Shown here: positions 17,448 to 26,907 of the stretch, in pieces | Numbering within the stretch: position 1 is the stretch's first letter | How the letters are laid out: each line of letters opens with the position of its first letter | NCBI GenBank assembly: GCA_022841665.1 | Contig: JALHRB010000006.1 | Location: forward strand, 1-64,000 | Length of the DNA stretch: 64,000 nucleotides | Direction of reading: 5' to 3' | From: Pseudolabrys sp. | GTDB lineage: Bacteria > Pseudomonadota > Alphaproteobacteria > Rhizobiales > Xanthobacteraceae | The notes under the pieces: model-generated | The model's database searches: none | The model's input: only the letters and a program-made list of their open reading frames with translations | Told to the model about the DNA's origin: nothing | Program-made: the position numbers and the translations under genes

Positions 17448-18449
17448 TCAGTGATAGCTCTCTCCTTCGCGCACCTTGCCGCGGAACAGCCAGTACACGA
17501 ACACGATGTAGCCGAGGATCAGCGGTAAGAGCGGCAGCGTGCCGATCAGCATGAAAACTTGCGTCGCCGGCGCGGCGGCGGTGTCCCAGATGGTGAGCGA
17601 CGGCGGCACCAGATAGGGGAAGACCGAGATCACCAGGCCGAGATAGCCGAGCAGGAACAGCACGATCGACGCGAAGAACGGTGGGCCGTCGCGTCCGGCC
17701 TCGAGCCAGCGCCAGGCCATGAAGGCTGTGAAGGCGGTCACCACCGGCACCGGCCACAGGAAATAGAAATTCGGCAGCGAGAACCAGCGCGCGGCGATGC
17801 GCGGCTCGACGATCGGCGTCCACAGGCTCACCCCGGCCATGAAGACCAGCACCAGCAGCAGAAACACCTTCGCCTGCCAGCGCGCGCGCACGGCGACGCG
17901 GCCTTCCGTCTTCATCACCAGCCAGGTGGCGCCCAGCAGTCCGTAGCCCGCGACCAGCGCGACGCCGCAAAGCAGGCCGAACGGCGTCGCCCAGTCGAAC
18001 GAGCCGCCGGCGAAGGCGCCGTCGCGCACCTTGATGCCGTCGATCAGCCCGCCGAGGATGACGCCCTGCGCGAAGGCGGCGAGCGTCGAGCCGGCGGTAA
18101 AGCCCACGTTCCAGAATTTCTTGCTTTGCGACACCGTGCGGAATTCAAAGGCGACGCCGCGGAAGACGAGCGCCAGCAGCATGACGATCACCGGCAGATA
18201 GAGCGCCGGCATGATCACCGCGTAGGCTTGTGGAAAGGCGACGAACAGGCCGCCGCCGCCGAGCACCAGCCAGGTCTCGTTGCCGTCCCAGAACGGCGCC
18301 ACCGAGCGCATCATCTGGTCGCGCTCGCGCTCGTTCTCCGCGAAGGGAAACAGCACGCCGATGCCGAGATCGAAGCCGTCGAGGATCACGTACATGGCCA
18401 CGGCTGCGCCGATAATGCCGGCCCAGATCAGCGCGAGATACCATTCCAC
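17448..18449 (-). CDS. cydB: Cytochrome bd-type ubiquinol oxidase subunit II
   Basis: A 333-residue membrane subunit with about eight helices, starting at a GTG with a very good AAGGAGG site. The start region MEWYLALIWAGIIGAAVAMY and LDGFDLGIGVLFPF is typical of CydB. It lies 14 bases after cydA and ends five bases from the converging glycosyltransferase gene. No small CydX-like frame follows and no cydDC genes are near. Together with cydA it forms a quinol oxidase with high oxygen affinity or cyanide resistance. Confidence 0.95.
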   Translation of the reverse strand: MEWYLALIWAGIIGAAVAMYVILDGFDLGIGVLFPFAENERERDQMMRSVAPFWDGNETWLVLGGGGLFVAFPQAYAVIMPALYLPVIVMLLALVFRGVAFEFRTVSQSKKFWNVGFTAGSTLAAFAQGVILGGLIDGIKVRDGAFAGGSFDWATPFGLLCGVALVAGYGLLGATWLVMKTEGRVAVRARWQAKVFLLLVLVFMAGVSLWTPIVEPRIAARWFSLPNFYFLWPVPVVTAFTAFMAWRWLEAGRDGPPFFASIVLFLLGYLGLVISVFPYLVPPSLTIWDTAAAPATQVFMLIGTLPLLPLILGYIVFVYWLFRGKVREGESYH

Positions 18450-18463
18450 GGCGGCCTCCTTCG

Positions 18464-19858
18464 CTAACGTCTCCGGATCGCTTCGCGCCCGGCATCGTGC
18501 GCGGCGGAAATCGGCCGGCCCGGAACTTGTTCGGGGTCGTGCGTCTCGCCGGCGCGCGGGCCATGCGCGATCAGCCGGTTGATGTAATAGATGCCGAACG
18601 AGAACACGACGCCATAGGCGAGCACGAACAAGGCAAGCGTGCCGGCGATGGTGGCGCCCGGCACCGGCGAGGTCGCGTCGGCGGTGCGCATGATGCCGTA
18701 AACGACCCAGGGCTGGCGGCCGCTCTCGGTGACGACCCAGCCGGCGATGACGGCGACGAAGCCGATCCACCAGCTTTGCGCCATCACGCGCAGATACCAG
18801 GTGTGCTCGAACAAGGTCCCGCGCCACCACAGGAAGGCGCCGAGCAGCGCCGCGGCGATCATGAAGAAGCCGATGGCGAGCATGATGCGGAAGGCGAAGA
18901 ACACGAGCTTCACCGGCGGCCGCTCAGAGGCCGGCACACTGCTTAGCCCCTGGAACAGCCCGTTCATGCGGTGGGTGAGAATGAGGGAGGCGCCCTTCGG
19001 GATCGACAGCTCGAAACGGTTGACGCCGTTCACCTCGTCAGGCCAGGCGAAGATGTGGAAATCGCCGGGCTTGGAGCCGTCCCAATGCGCCTCCATGGCC
19101 GCGACCTTGATCGGCTGATGCTGGAGCGTGTTGAGGCCGTGCTGGTCGCCGATGACGAGCTGTAGCGGGGCGAGGATGGCGGTGAGCCCGATCGCCATGC
19201 GCATCATGGTGCGGCCTTCGGCGACATAACGGCCGGCGAGCAGATAGCGCGCGCCCACCGCCAGCACCACGAAACCGGTGGTGAGATAGGCAGCGTTGAG
19301 CATGTGCGCGAGGCGGTATGGGAAGCTCGGATTGAAGACGATCTGGAACCAGTCGAGCGGGAAGGCGATGCCATTCCGCATCTCGTGGCCGGCGGGCGTC
19401 TGCATCCAGCTGTTGGCCGCCAGGATCCAGAACGCCGATATGGCGGTGCCGACGGCGACGATCGCCGCCGACAACGTATAGAGCCAGGGCGGCACGCGGC
19501 TGAAGCCGAACAGCAGGATGCCGAGGAAGGTCGCCTCTAGGAAAAAGGCGGTGAGCACCTCGTAGCCGAGCAGTGGCCCCAGCACGTTGCCGGTGGCGGC
19601 CGAGAAGCGGCTCCAGTTCGTGCCGAACTGGTAGGACAGCACGATGCCCGACACCACGCCCATGGCGAAGGATACGGCGAAGATCTTGGTCCAGAACCGC
19701 ATCAGGTGCTGGAAACGCTCCTCGCCGGTGCGGATCCAGACGACGCCGAGGGTGGCGATATAGGCGGAGAGCCCGATCGTGAAGCTCGGGAAGATGATGT
19801 GGAATATGATGGTGAAGGCAAACTGCAGGCGGGCCAGCAGGACGGGATCAAAATCCAT
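18464..19858 (-). CDS. cydA: Cytochrome bd-type ubiquinol oxidase subunit I (short Q-loop)
   Basis: A 464-residue subunit carrying the three hemes. His20 (IIFHIIFPSFTIGLSA) corresponds to the heme b595 ligand of the E. coli enzyme, and the SFPYRLAHMLNAAYLTTGF segment holds the heme b558 histidine. GRQPW is present in the conserved late motif. The quinol-binding loop is short (SKPGDFHIFAWPDEVNG), which fits the cyanide-insensitive (CioA) subclass. The ATG at 19858 is preferred over 19870 because GGAG lies eight bases before it. Confidence 0.94.
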   Translation of the reverse strand: MDFDPVLLARLQFAFTIIFHIIFPSFTIGLSAYIATLGVVWIRTGEERFQHLMRFWTKIFAVSFAMGVVSGIVLSYQFGTNWSRFSAATGNVLGPLLGYEVLTAFFLEATFLGILLFGFSRVPPWLYTLSAAIVAVGTAISAFWILAANSWMQTPAGHEMRNGIAFPLDWFQIVFNPSFPYRLAHMLNAAYLTTGFVVLAVGARYLLAGRYVAEGRTMMRMAIGLTAILAPLQLVIGDQHGLNTLQHQPIKVAAMEAHWDGSKPGDFHIFAWPDEVNGVNRFELSIPKGASLILTHRMNGLFQGLSSVPASERPPVKLVFFAFRIMLAIGFFMIAAALLGAFLWWRGTLFEHTWYLRVMAQSWWIGFVAVIAGWVVTESGRQPWVVYGIMRTADATSPVPGATIAGTLALFVLAYGVVFSFGIYYINRLIAHGPRAGETHDPEQVPGRPISAAHDAGREAIRRR

Positions 19859-20061
19859 CGCGAACTCCATTCGCGTGCTTCCCCGCGCAGACCTTAGACC
19901 GCGCCCCGGAACTTGACCATAAAGCCCGGCGGGCTCCGGCGTTCCATGGCTGCGATAAATCGAAGCAAGCGGCGCTATCCACAGACGTCGCAGGCGTCCC
20001 TGCCGCGCGGGCGCGCGGCGAGATAGGCTGGCGCTCCGGGGAGTCATCGAGGGGGCGAAAG

Positions 20062-21393
20062 ATGGCCAATCAAGCCAAGCACGGGGCGGCGCCATTGGCC
20101 GCCATGGTCGAGCGTTATTTCGGGCTCAAGGAGCAGGGCACCGACATCCGCACCGAGTTCATCGCGGGCGTCACCACCTTCCTGACGATGGTCTATATCG
20201 TCTTCGTCAACCCGGCGATCCTGTCAAAGGCCGGCATGGACCCGGGCGCGGTGTTCGTCGCCACCTGCATCGCCGCGGCGGTGTCGACTTTGGTGATGGG
20301 GCTTTACGCGAATTATCCGATCGCGCTGGCGCCCGGCATGGGGCTCAACGCCTTCTTCGCCTTCACCGTGGTGCTCACGTACAAATATACCTGGCAGCAG
20401 GCGCTGGCCGCCGTGTTCTGCTCGGGCGTCATCTTCTTCCTGATCTCGGTCTTCCGCATCCGGCAATACGTGATCGACGCGATCCCGCAGAACCTGAAGC
20501 TGGCGGTCGCCGCCGGCGTCGGGCTTTTCCTCGCCATCATCGCGCTGGAGGAAGCCAAGCTCGTGGTCGACCATCCGGCCACGCTGGTGACGCTCGGCAA
20601 TATCCGCGCCTGGGAGCCGATCCTGATGCTGCTCGGCTTCGTCATCATCGCGGCGCTCAACGCCCGCCGCGTCATGGGCGCCACGCTGATCGGCATTGTT
20701 GTCGTCGCCCTGATCGGGCTGCCGCTTGGGCTGGCGAAGTTCACCGGTGTCGTGTCGATGCCGCCGTCCATCGCGCCGACCTTGCTCCAGCTCGATTTCT
20801 CGCGCATCGGGGAGGCGACTTTCCTGATCGTCATCTTCTCGATCCTGTTCGTCGATGTCTTCGACAACGCCGGCACGCTGATCGGCGTCACCCACCGCAC
20901 CGGCCTGATGAAAAACGGCAAGCTCGCGCGCATGAAGCAGGCGCTGATCTCGGACAGCTTCGCCGCCATGTTCGGCTCGCTGATCGGCACTTCGACGACG
21001 ACGAGCTATATCGAGAGCGCGTCCGGCGTTTCGGCGGGCGGGCGGACGGGCCTGACGGCGGTGTTCGTCGCGATCTTCTTCCTGCTCGCGTTGTTCTTCT
21101 CGCCGCTCGCAGGCATGATCCCGGCCTATGCCTCGGCCGCGGCCTTGCTGTTCGTCGCCACGTTGATGGCACGGGGCTTAGCCGATCTCGCCTGGGACGA
21201 CATCACCGAAGTCGCGCCGGCGGTGGTGACGGCGATCACCATGCCGCTGACCTATTCGATCGCGACCGGCATCGGGCTCGGCTTCATCACTTACGCGGTG
21301 GTGAAGGTGCTGTCAGGCAAGGTGAAAGAAGCCTCGCCCGCGGTGCTGGTGCTGGCGGTGCTGTTCGCGATCAAGTTCGCGGTGGCGGGGTAG
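20062..21393 (+). CDS. NCS2 family purine permease, AzgA-like
   Basis: A 443-residue transporter with about 12-14 helices of the AzgA/PbuG branch of nucleobase-cation symporter 2, which imports adenine, guanine or hypoxanthine. Signatures are RTEFIAGVTTFLTMVYIVFV, the PIALAPGMGLNAFFAFTVV segment and GTSTTTSYIESASGVSAGG. It is divergent from cydA, with about 200 bases between them, so both promoters lie there. GAAAG lies before the ATG at a normal distance. The purine preference is inferred from the family. Confidence 0.9.
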   Translation: MANQAKHGAAPLAAMVERYFGLKEQGTDIRTEFIAGVTTFLTMVYIVFVNPAILSKAGMDPGAVFVATCIAAAVSTLVMGLYANYPIALAPGMGLNAFFAFTVVLTYKYTWQQALAAVFCSGVIFFLISVFRIRQYVIDAIPQNLKLAVAAGVGLFLAIIALEEAKLVVDHPATLVTLGNIRAWEPILMLLGFVIIAALNARRVMGATLIGIVVVALIGLPLGLAKFTGVVSMPPSIAPTLLQLDFSRIGEATFLIVIFSILFVDVFDNAGTLIGVTHRTGLMKNGKLARMKQALISDSFAAMFGSLIGTSTTTSYIESASGVSAGGRTGLTAVFVAIFFLLALFFSPLAGMIPAYASAAALLFVATLMARGLADLAWDDITEVAPAVVTAITMPLTYSIATGIGLGFITYAVVKVLSGKVKEASPAVLVLAVLFAIKFAVAG

Positions 21394-21502
21394 CAGGCCC
21401 AGGTGTGCTGGGCGCAGCGCAGCGCGTCAGCGGTGCGCTGCAGACCAGGGAACGTAAAGGCGGAGGTTTAAACGGCCCCGGATCTGCGGCGCATCACTCC
21501 GC

Positions 21503-22327
21503 TTACGCTTCGTGCTGCGCCGCGTCCGGGGCACGAGGTTTGCCCAGCGCCTTCTTGATCGCCAGGAAGTCGCGCCAGGCGAAGCGCTTCTGCAAGGGGC
21601 TGCGCAAGAGGAACGCCGGGTGGAAGGTCGGCATGGCGCGGATTTCGCGCTTGCCCGTGTTGAAGGTGAACCAGCGCCCGCGCGTCTTGGTGATGCCGTC
21701 CTTGATGCCGAGCAGCGTCTGCGCCGACGGGCCGCCGAGGCACACGAGGATGTCGGGATCGGCCAGCTCGATCTGGCGCGTGATGAAGGGCAGGCAGATC
21801 GCCGACTCCTGCGGCGTCGGCGTGCGGTTGCCGGGCGGCCGCCAGGGCACGATGTTTGCGATATAGACCGAAGTGCGATCCAGTCCGATCGCCGCCAGCA
21901 TGCGGTCGAGCAATTTGCCGGAGCGGCCGACGAAGGGCAGGCCCTCGATGTCCTCGTCGCGGCCGGGCGCTTCACCGACCAGCATCACGCGCGCGCCGGG
22001 TGTGCCGTCGGCGAAGACGAGTTGGGTGGCGGTGGCCTTGAGCGCGCAGCCGTCGAATTTCTCCAGGATGGCGCGCAACTCTTCGAGCGTGGCCGCGCTG
22101 CGCGCGGCTTCGCGCGCTTCCATGGCGGCGGCGTCGGGCGCGGGAGGTGCCGCGCGCTGCGGCATGTCCGGCACCGTCGGCGGCGGTTGCGGCGCGCGAG
22201 CGGGCCGCGGTGGCACTTCGACGGCCGCGAAGCGATCGACAGGTTCCTCGCCGACCAGCGCGTCGGCGCCGGCCTCGATGTAGAAGTCGAGCAGTTCGCG
22301 CGCCGGCTTGTCGCGGGACGGGGTCAT
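21503..22327 (-). CDS. Uracil-DNA glycosylase, family 4-like
   Basis: A 274-residue UDG-superfamily protein. Motif GEAPGRDEDIEGLPFVGRSG (catalytic region), the middle NIVPWRPPGNRTPTPQE and the late HPAFLLR strand place it in the family 4 type with an iron-sulfur cluster; a conserved cysteine lies in FDGCALKATATQLVF. It excises uracil from DNA. The first 110 residues are a Pro/Ala-rich extension seen in alphaproteobacterial versions. The start is the internal ATG at 22327. Confidence 0.88.
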   Translation of the reverse strand: MTPSRDKPARELLDFYIEAGADALVGEEPVDRFAAVEVPPRPARAPQPPPTVPDMPQRAAPPAPDAAAMEAREAARSAATLEELRAILEKFDGCALKATATQLVFADGTPGARVMLVGEAPGRDEDIEGLPFVGRSGKLLDRMLAAIGLDRTSVYIANIVPWRPPGNRTPTPQESAICLPFITRQIELADPDILVCLGGPSAQTLLGIKDGITKTRGRWFTFNTGKREIRAMPTFHPAFLLRSPLQKRFAWRDFLAIKKALGKPRAPDAAQHEA

Positions 22328-22392
22328 GACCGAAACCAAACACCCGAGCCGCAGCGCATGCAAGCGAGAACCGCCGACGGTGGACTACGCCA

Positions 22393-22962
22393 TTATTCGG
22401 CGGCCTGCGCCGGCAGGTTCACCACTTCGCCGCGTGCGGGATAGTTCTTCTCGATGACGAAGTCGATCGCCCCCAGCAAATCCGCGAATTGCGGCCGGGC
22501 GAACGGCATCGTCTGAACGCTCGCGCAATAAAGCGTACGGTCGGGCTTGATCAGGAAAAGGCCCGGCTCGTTGAAAAGGCTGGTTTCCTCGATGCCGGCC
22601 GAGGTCATGCCGCGGCTGGTCGAAATCCACAGGCCGTAGGCGCGGGCCGTCCGCAGATTGAGACCATAGCCGATGCGCAGTTTCGGCAGGCCCCATTCCG
22701 GCTTGGTGCGCTCGCCACGTTCGGCATTGTCGGCGGAGATCGCAACAACCGAGACGCCGCGCTTCTCGAATTCCGGCAGCTTGGCTTCGAGGTCGGTCAG
22801 TTGCTTGCGGCACTGCGGGCAGTGCAGCCCGCGATAGAACACGACCAGCGTGAAATTTTTCGGGGTCTCGGCGGCGAGGTCGAACCGGCCTCCGCCGGCG
22901 AGCGCGACGGAGAGTGGCGGCACGGGCTGGCGCGGCACCAGCGGCTGAATATCGGAACGCAT
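22393..22962 (-). CDS. Peroxiredoxin-like (AhpC/TSA-type) protein
   Basis: A 189-residue thioredoxin-fold protein with LVVFYRGLHCPQCRKQLTDL. Two cysteines are spaced C-P-Q-C, where a normal peroxiredoxin has a single peroxidatic cysteine followed by a TxxC pattern, so it belongs to the peroxiredoxin-like family 2 rather than classical AhpC. GVSVVAISADNAERGERT follows. A good GGAGG precedes the ATG. It is divergent from the ETF-QO gene, and a peroxide or thiol redox role is inferred. Confidence 0.8.
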   Translation of the reverse strand: MRSDIQPLVPRQPVPPLSVALAGGGRFDLAAETPKNFTLVVFYRGLHCPQCRKQLTDLEAKLPEFEKRGVSVVAISADNAERGERTKPEWGLPKLRIGYGLNLRTARAYGLWISTSRGMTSAGIEETSLFNEPGLFLIKPDRTLYCASVQTMPFARPQFADLLGAIDFVIEKNYPARGEVVNLPAQAAE

Positions 22963-23167
22963 ACGAATCCTCCCTAACTCATGATGTGATTGGCGGCTCT
23001 TGCCCCGCCTTTCCGCCAGCATAGCGGGTGAGGCACGGCGGCCCAGCGCAAAGGGCTTCACGAATGGGTGAGGGCGCTTGCCAATTGTCACAGCCTGAAA
23101 ATCGTGAAAGACATCGGCTTGCCGCCACCGAATGCACGCGCATTCCCGCACCCGAGCAGGGGAACGC

Positions 23168-24823
23168 ATGAGCCAGCCAGAGTTGCCAACCCGCGAAGCG
23201 ATGGAGTTCGACGTTGTGATCGTCGGGGCGGGGCCTGCGGGGCTCGCCGCCGCGATCCGCCTCAAGCAGGTCAATCCCGACATCAACGTCGTCGTGGTGG
23301 AGAAGGGTTCCGAGGTCGGCGCCCATATCCTGTCCGGCGCGGTCATCGATCCGGCCGGGCTCGACCGCCTGCTGCCGAACTGGCGCTCCGAGGACAGCCC
23401 GATCAAGACCGCGGTGAGCGACGACCGCTTCTATTTCATGACGCAAGCCGGCCGCATCCGCCTGCCGAATTTCGCCATGCCGCCGCTGATGGGCAATAAC
23501 GGCAACTACATCGTCTCGCTCGGCAGCGTTTGCCAGTGGCTCGCCAAGAAGGCCGAGGCGCTCGGCGTCGAGATTTATCCGGGCTTTGCCGCCGCCGAAG
23601 TGCTGTTCGACGACAACGGCGCCGTCGCCGGCGTCGCCACCGGTGACATGGGCATCGGAAAATCCGGCGAGCCGAAGGACTCGTTTACCCGCGGCATGGA
23701 GCTGCGCGCCAAGTACACGCTGTTCGCCGAAGGCGCGCGCGGCAATCTCGGCAAGCAGCTCATCGCCAAATTCGGCCTCGGCGACGGCCGCGAGCCGCAG
23801 AAATACGGCATCGGGCTGAAGGAGCTCTGGCAGGTCGCGCCCGACAAGCACCGCAAGGGCCTGGTGCAGCATTCGTTCGGCTGGCCGCTCGACGGCACGA
23901 CCGGCGGCGGCTCGTTCCTCTACCACTTCGACGACAATCTGGTGTCGGTCGGCTTCGTGGTGCACCTGAACTACAGCAACCCGTATCTGTCGCCGTTCGA
24001 GGAATTTCAGCGCTTCAAGACGCATCCTGCGGTGCGCGAAACGTTCGAGGGCGGCAAGCGGCTGGCCTACGGCGCGCGCGCGCTGACCGAAGGCGGCTAC
24101 CAGTCGGTGCCCAAGCTGACCTTCCCCGGCGGCGCGCTGATCGGCTGCAATGCTGGCTTCATGAACGTGCCGCGCATCAAGGGCAGCCACAACGCGATGC
24201 TGTCCGGCATCCTGGCGGCGGAAGCGGCTGCGGCCGCGCTGTCCGGAGGGCGCGCGCATGACGAACTCGCGGATTACGACGGCGCGTGGCGCTCCTCGCC
24301 CATCGGCAGGGACTTATGGCGCGTGCGCAACGCCAAGCCGCTGTGGTCGAAGCTTGGCACTTTTTTAGGCATCGCCTTGGGCGGCCTCGACATGTGGACC
24401 AACGCGCTGGGCTTCTCGCTGTTCGGCACGCTCAAGCACGGCAAGCCGGATCATGCCACGCTCAAGCCAGCAGCCGAGTGCGCGCGCATTTCCTATCCCA
24501 AGCCCGACGGCAAGCTCACCTTCGACCGGCTGTCGTCGGTGTTTCTCTCCAACACCAACCACGAGGAAGACCAGCCGCCGCACCTCAAGGTCAAGGACAT
24601 GGACCTGCAAAAGCGGTCCGAGCACGACGTCTTTGCCGGACCCTCGGCGCGCTATTGCCCGGCCGGCGTCTATGAGTGGGTAGAGGAAGCGGGCGGCCCG
24701 AAGTTCGTCATCAACGCGCAGAACTGCGTCCACTGCAAAACCTGCGACATCAAGGACCCGAATCAGAACATCACCTGGGTTCCGCCCGAGGGCGGCGGCG
24801 GGCCGAATTACCCGAATATGTAA
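23168..24823 (+). CDS. Electron transfer flavoprotein-ubiquinone oxidoreductase
   Basis: ETF-QO passes electrons from ETF (fatty acid and amino acid oxidation) to ubiquinone at the inner membrane. The 551-residue protein has the FAD-binding Rossmann motif VVIVGAGPAGLAAAI at about residue 18 and the C-terminal 4Fe-4S domain with ARYCPAGVYEW and NCVHCKTCDIKDPNQNI. The ATG at 23168 follows AGGGGA. The length and domain order match the single-subunit enzyme. No etfAB genes lie next to it. Confidence 0.96.
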   Translation: MSQPELPTREAMEFDVVIVGAGPAGLAAAIRLKQVNPDINVVVVEKGSEVGAHILSGAVIDPAGLDRLLPNWRSEDSPIKTAVSDDRFYFMTQAGRIRLPNFAMPPLMGNNGNYIVSLGSVCQWLAKKAEALGVEIYPGFAAAEVLFDDNGAVAGVATGDMGIGKSGEPKDSFTRGMELRAKYTLFAEGARGNLGKQLIAKFGLGDGREPQKYGIGLKELWQVAPDKHRKGLVQHSFGWPLDGTTGGGSFLYHFDDNLVSVGFVVHLNYSNPYLSPFEEFQRFKTHPAVRETFEGGKRLAYGARALTEGGYQSVPKLTFPGGALIGCNAGFMNVPRIKGSHNAMLSGILAAEAAAAALSGGRAHDELADYDGAWRSSPIGRDLWRVRNAKPLWSKLGTFLGIALGGLDMWTNALGFSLFGTLKHGKPDHATLKPAAECARISYPKPDGKLTFDRLSSVFLSNTNHEEDQPPHLKVKDMDLQKRSEHDVFAGPSARYCPAGVYEWVEEAGGPKFVINAQNCVHCKTCDIKDPNQNITWVPPEGGGGPNYPNM

Positions 24824-25005
24824 CCACCCGAAATTGATGGCTGGCCGGCCGCGGCGGCCACGATGCCGCCATACGGGGGGAATTCAACCTCTTGTGCGGA
24901 CGCCGCTTTCGCGTTCTTGCGGGTGCGGCGCAAAAAGTCCATTCTCGGCTCAACTCGGCGGTTCGCGCGGGAATCGCGCCTCACCCGCCTTATGGAGCGT
25001 CGCCA

Positions 25006-26745
25006 GTGATCTCTTCGAGCCTCGTCCGGTGCGTTACCGGCACCGCGGTAGCCGCTTTTCTGGCGGTTACCCCGGCCGAGCTTTCCGCCCAGCCGAGCCC
25101 CCAGGAGCTTGCCGGCTTCACCGCCTCCGGCAGCTATCTCGCCGCCCGCCATGCCGGCCAGCAGCGCGACGCCGCCGCGGCCGCCGCCTATTACCGGTCG
25201 GCGCTCAGGCGCGATCCCAAGAACCCCGAACTGCTCGACCGCGCTTTCCTGTCGCTCGTCGTCGGCGGAGAGATCGACGAGGCGGTGAAGCTCGCCGAGC
25301 GCGTCGCGCAGGCCGACAAGAACGACCGCGTCGCCCGCCTGGTGCTCGGCGTCAACGCGGTCAAAAAGAAGCAATATGCCGCCGCGCGCCGCGACCTGGC
25401 GCAGTCGGTGCGCGGGCCGATCACCGATCTGACCGCCACCTTGCTCACCGCCTGGAGCCAGTACGGCGCCGGCGACGCCAAGGGCGCCATCGCCACCATC
25501 GACCGGCTTGCCGGTCCGGAATGGTATGCGATCTTCAAGGACCTGCACGCCGGCATGATCCTCGACCTCTCCGGCAAGGGGAAGGACGCCGGCAAGCGCT
25601 TCGAGCAGGCCTACAAGCTCGATTCCTCCGCCCTGCGCGTCGTGGAGGCCTATGGAAGCTGGGTGTCGCGCAACAAGTCGCCGAAGGACGCGCTGGCGAT
25701 CTACACCGCCTTCGACAAGGTGCTGCCGCGCCACCCGCTCGTGCTCGACTCGATAGCCAAGCTCAATGCCGGCGAGAAGCTGCCGGTGATGGTGGCGAAC
25801 GCCCAGGCCGGCGCCGCCGAGGCGCTCTACGGGCTCGGCGCCTCGCTCGGTCGCCGCGGCGGCGAGGATCTCGGCCTCGTCTATCTGCAGCTTTCGCTGC
25901 ATCTGGCGGCCAACCATCCGCTGGCGCTCTTGTCGCTCGCCGATCTCTATGAGTCGCTGAAGAAGCCGGAACTGGCGATCAAGATCTACGAGCGCATCCC
26001 GGCGTCGTCACCGCTCAGCCGCAACGCCGCCATCCAGATGGCCGCCAATCTCGATGCGCTTGAGCGCGCCGAGGAGGCCGAAAAGAAATTGCAGGCGCTG
26101 ATCGCCCAGCACGCGGACGACGTCGAGGCCATCATGGCGCTCGGCAACGTCATGCGCGGGCGCAAGAAGTTCGCCGAATGCGCCGACGTCTATTCCAAGG
26201 GCGTGTCGGCGATCCCCAATCCGGAGAAGGCCAACTGGGTGCTCTTCTACTTCCGCGGCATCTGCTACGAGCGCTCGAAGCAATGGCCGAAGGCGGAAGG
26301 CGACCTCAAGAAGGCGCTCGCGCTGTTCCCCGATCAGCCGCACGTGCTGAACTACCTCGGCTATTCGTGGATCGACCAGGGCGTGAACCTGGACGAAGGC
26401 ATGGCCATGATTAAAAAGGCCGTGCAGCAGCGGCCCGACGACGGCTACATCGTCGACTCGCTCGGCTGGGCCTATTACCGCATCGGCAATTACGAGGAAG
26501 CGGTGAAGCAGCTCGAGCGTGCGATCGAGCTCAAGCCGGAAGATCCGACCATCAACGACCATCTCGGCGACGCCTATTGGCGCGTCGGCCGCGTCCTCGA
26601 GGCCAAGTTCCAGTGGGCGCATGCGCGCGACCTCAAGCCCGAACCGGAAGAGTTGCCGAAGATCGAGGAAAAGCTGGCGAACGGGCTGCCCGAGGAAATC
26701 TCGTCGCAGGCCAAGGCCGGCAAGAAGGTCGGCGACGGCGGCTGA
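25006..26745 (+). CDS. Exported tetratricopeptide repeat protein
   Basis: A 579-residue protein with a signal peptide (cleavage near ELSAQPSPQE) and TPR helices along its length; the clearest repeats are the last, ILNYLGYSWIDQG-like YLGYSWIDQGVNLDEGMAMI, VDSLGWAYYRIGNYEEAVKQ and INDHLGDAYWRVGRVLEAK. The GTG at 25006 with GGAG eight bases upstream is chosen because translation from there gives a normal signal peptide. TPR proteins of this type assist assembly of envelope complexes; no partner can be named. A family C repeat follows the stop. Confidence 0.8.
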   Translation: MISSSLVRCVTGTAVAAFLAVTPAELSAQPSPQELAGFTASGSYLAARHAGQQRDAAAAAAYYRSALRRDPKNPELLDRAFLSLVVGGEIDEAVKLAERVAQADKNDRVARLVLGVNAVKKKQYAAARRDLAQSVRGPITDLTATLLTAWSQYGAGDAKGAIATIDRLAGPEWYAIFKDLHAGMILDLSGKGKDAGKRFEQAYKLDSSALRVVEAYGSWVSRNKSPKDALAIYTAFDKVLPRHPLVLDSIAKLNAGEKLPVMVANAQAGAAEALYGLGASLGRRGGEDLGLVYLQLSLHLAANHPLALLSLADLYESLKKPELAIKIYERIPASSPLSRNAAIQMAANLDALERAEEAEKKLQALIAQHADDVEAIMALGNVMRGRKKFAECADVYSKGVSAIPNPEKANWVLFYFRGICYERSKQWPKAEGDLKKALALFPDQPHVLNYLGYSWIDQGVNLDEGMAMIKKAVQQRPDDGYIVDSLGWAYYRIGNYEEAVKQLERAIELKPEDPTINDHLGDAYWRVGRVLEAKFQWAHARDLKPEPEELPKIEEKLANGLPEEISSQAKAGKKVGDGG

Positions 26746-26749
26746 TTTG

Positions 26750-26900
26750 CCCTCCCCCGCGAAGCGCGGGGAGGGTCGCCGCCTGAGCGATCGCGAAGGC
26801 GGCGGGGTGGGGGTTTTCTTGCGCGCGACTTACAGACTCATTCCCCCCACCCCCGACCCCTCCCCGCCACTCGCAAGAGCTCGTGGGGGGAGGGGAGAGG
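26750..26900. repeat. Intergenic palindromic repeat, family C, copy 3
   Basis: Opens with the hairpin CCTCCCCCGCGAAGCGCGG and GGAGG, and ends with CCCCTCCCCGCC then GGGGGGAGGGG. Its right end supplies the purine-rich sequence (GGGGAGAGG) just before the GTG start of ispE, so it may be part of the ispE ribosome binding region. Confidence 0.75.
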
Positions 26901-26907
26901 ATTCCGC

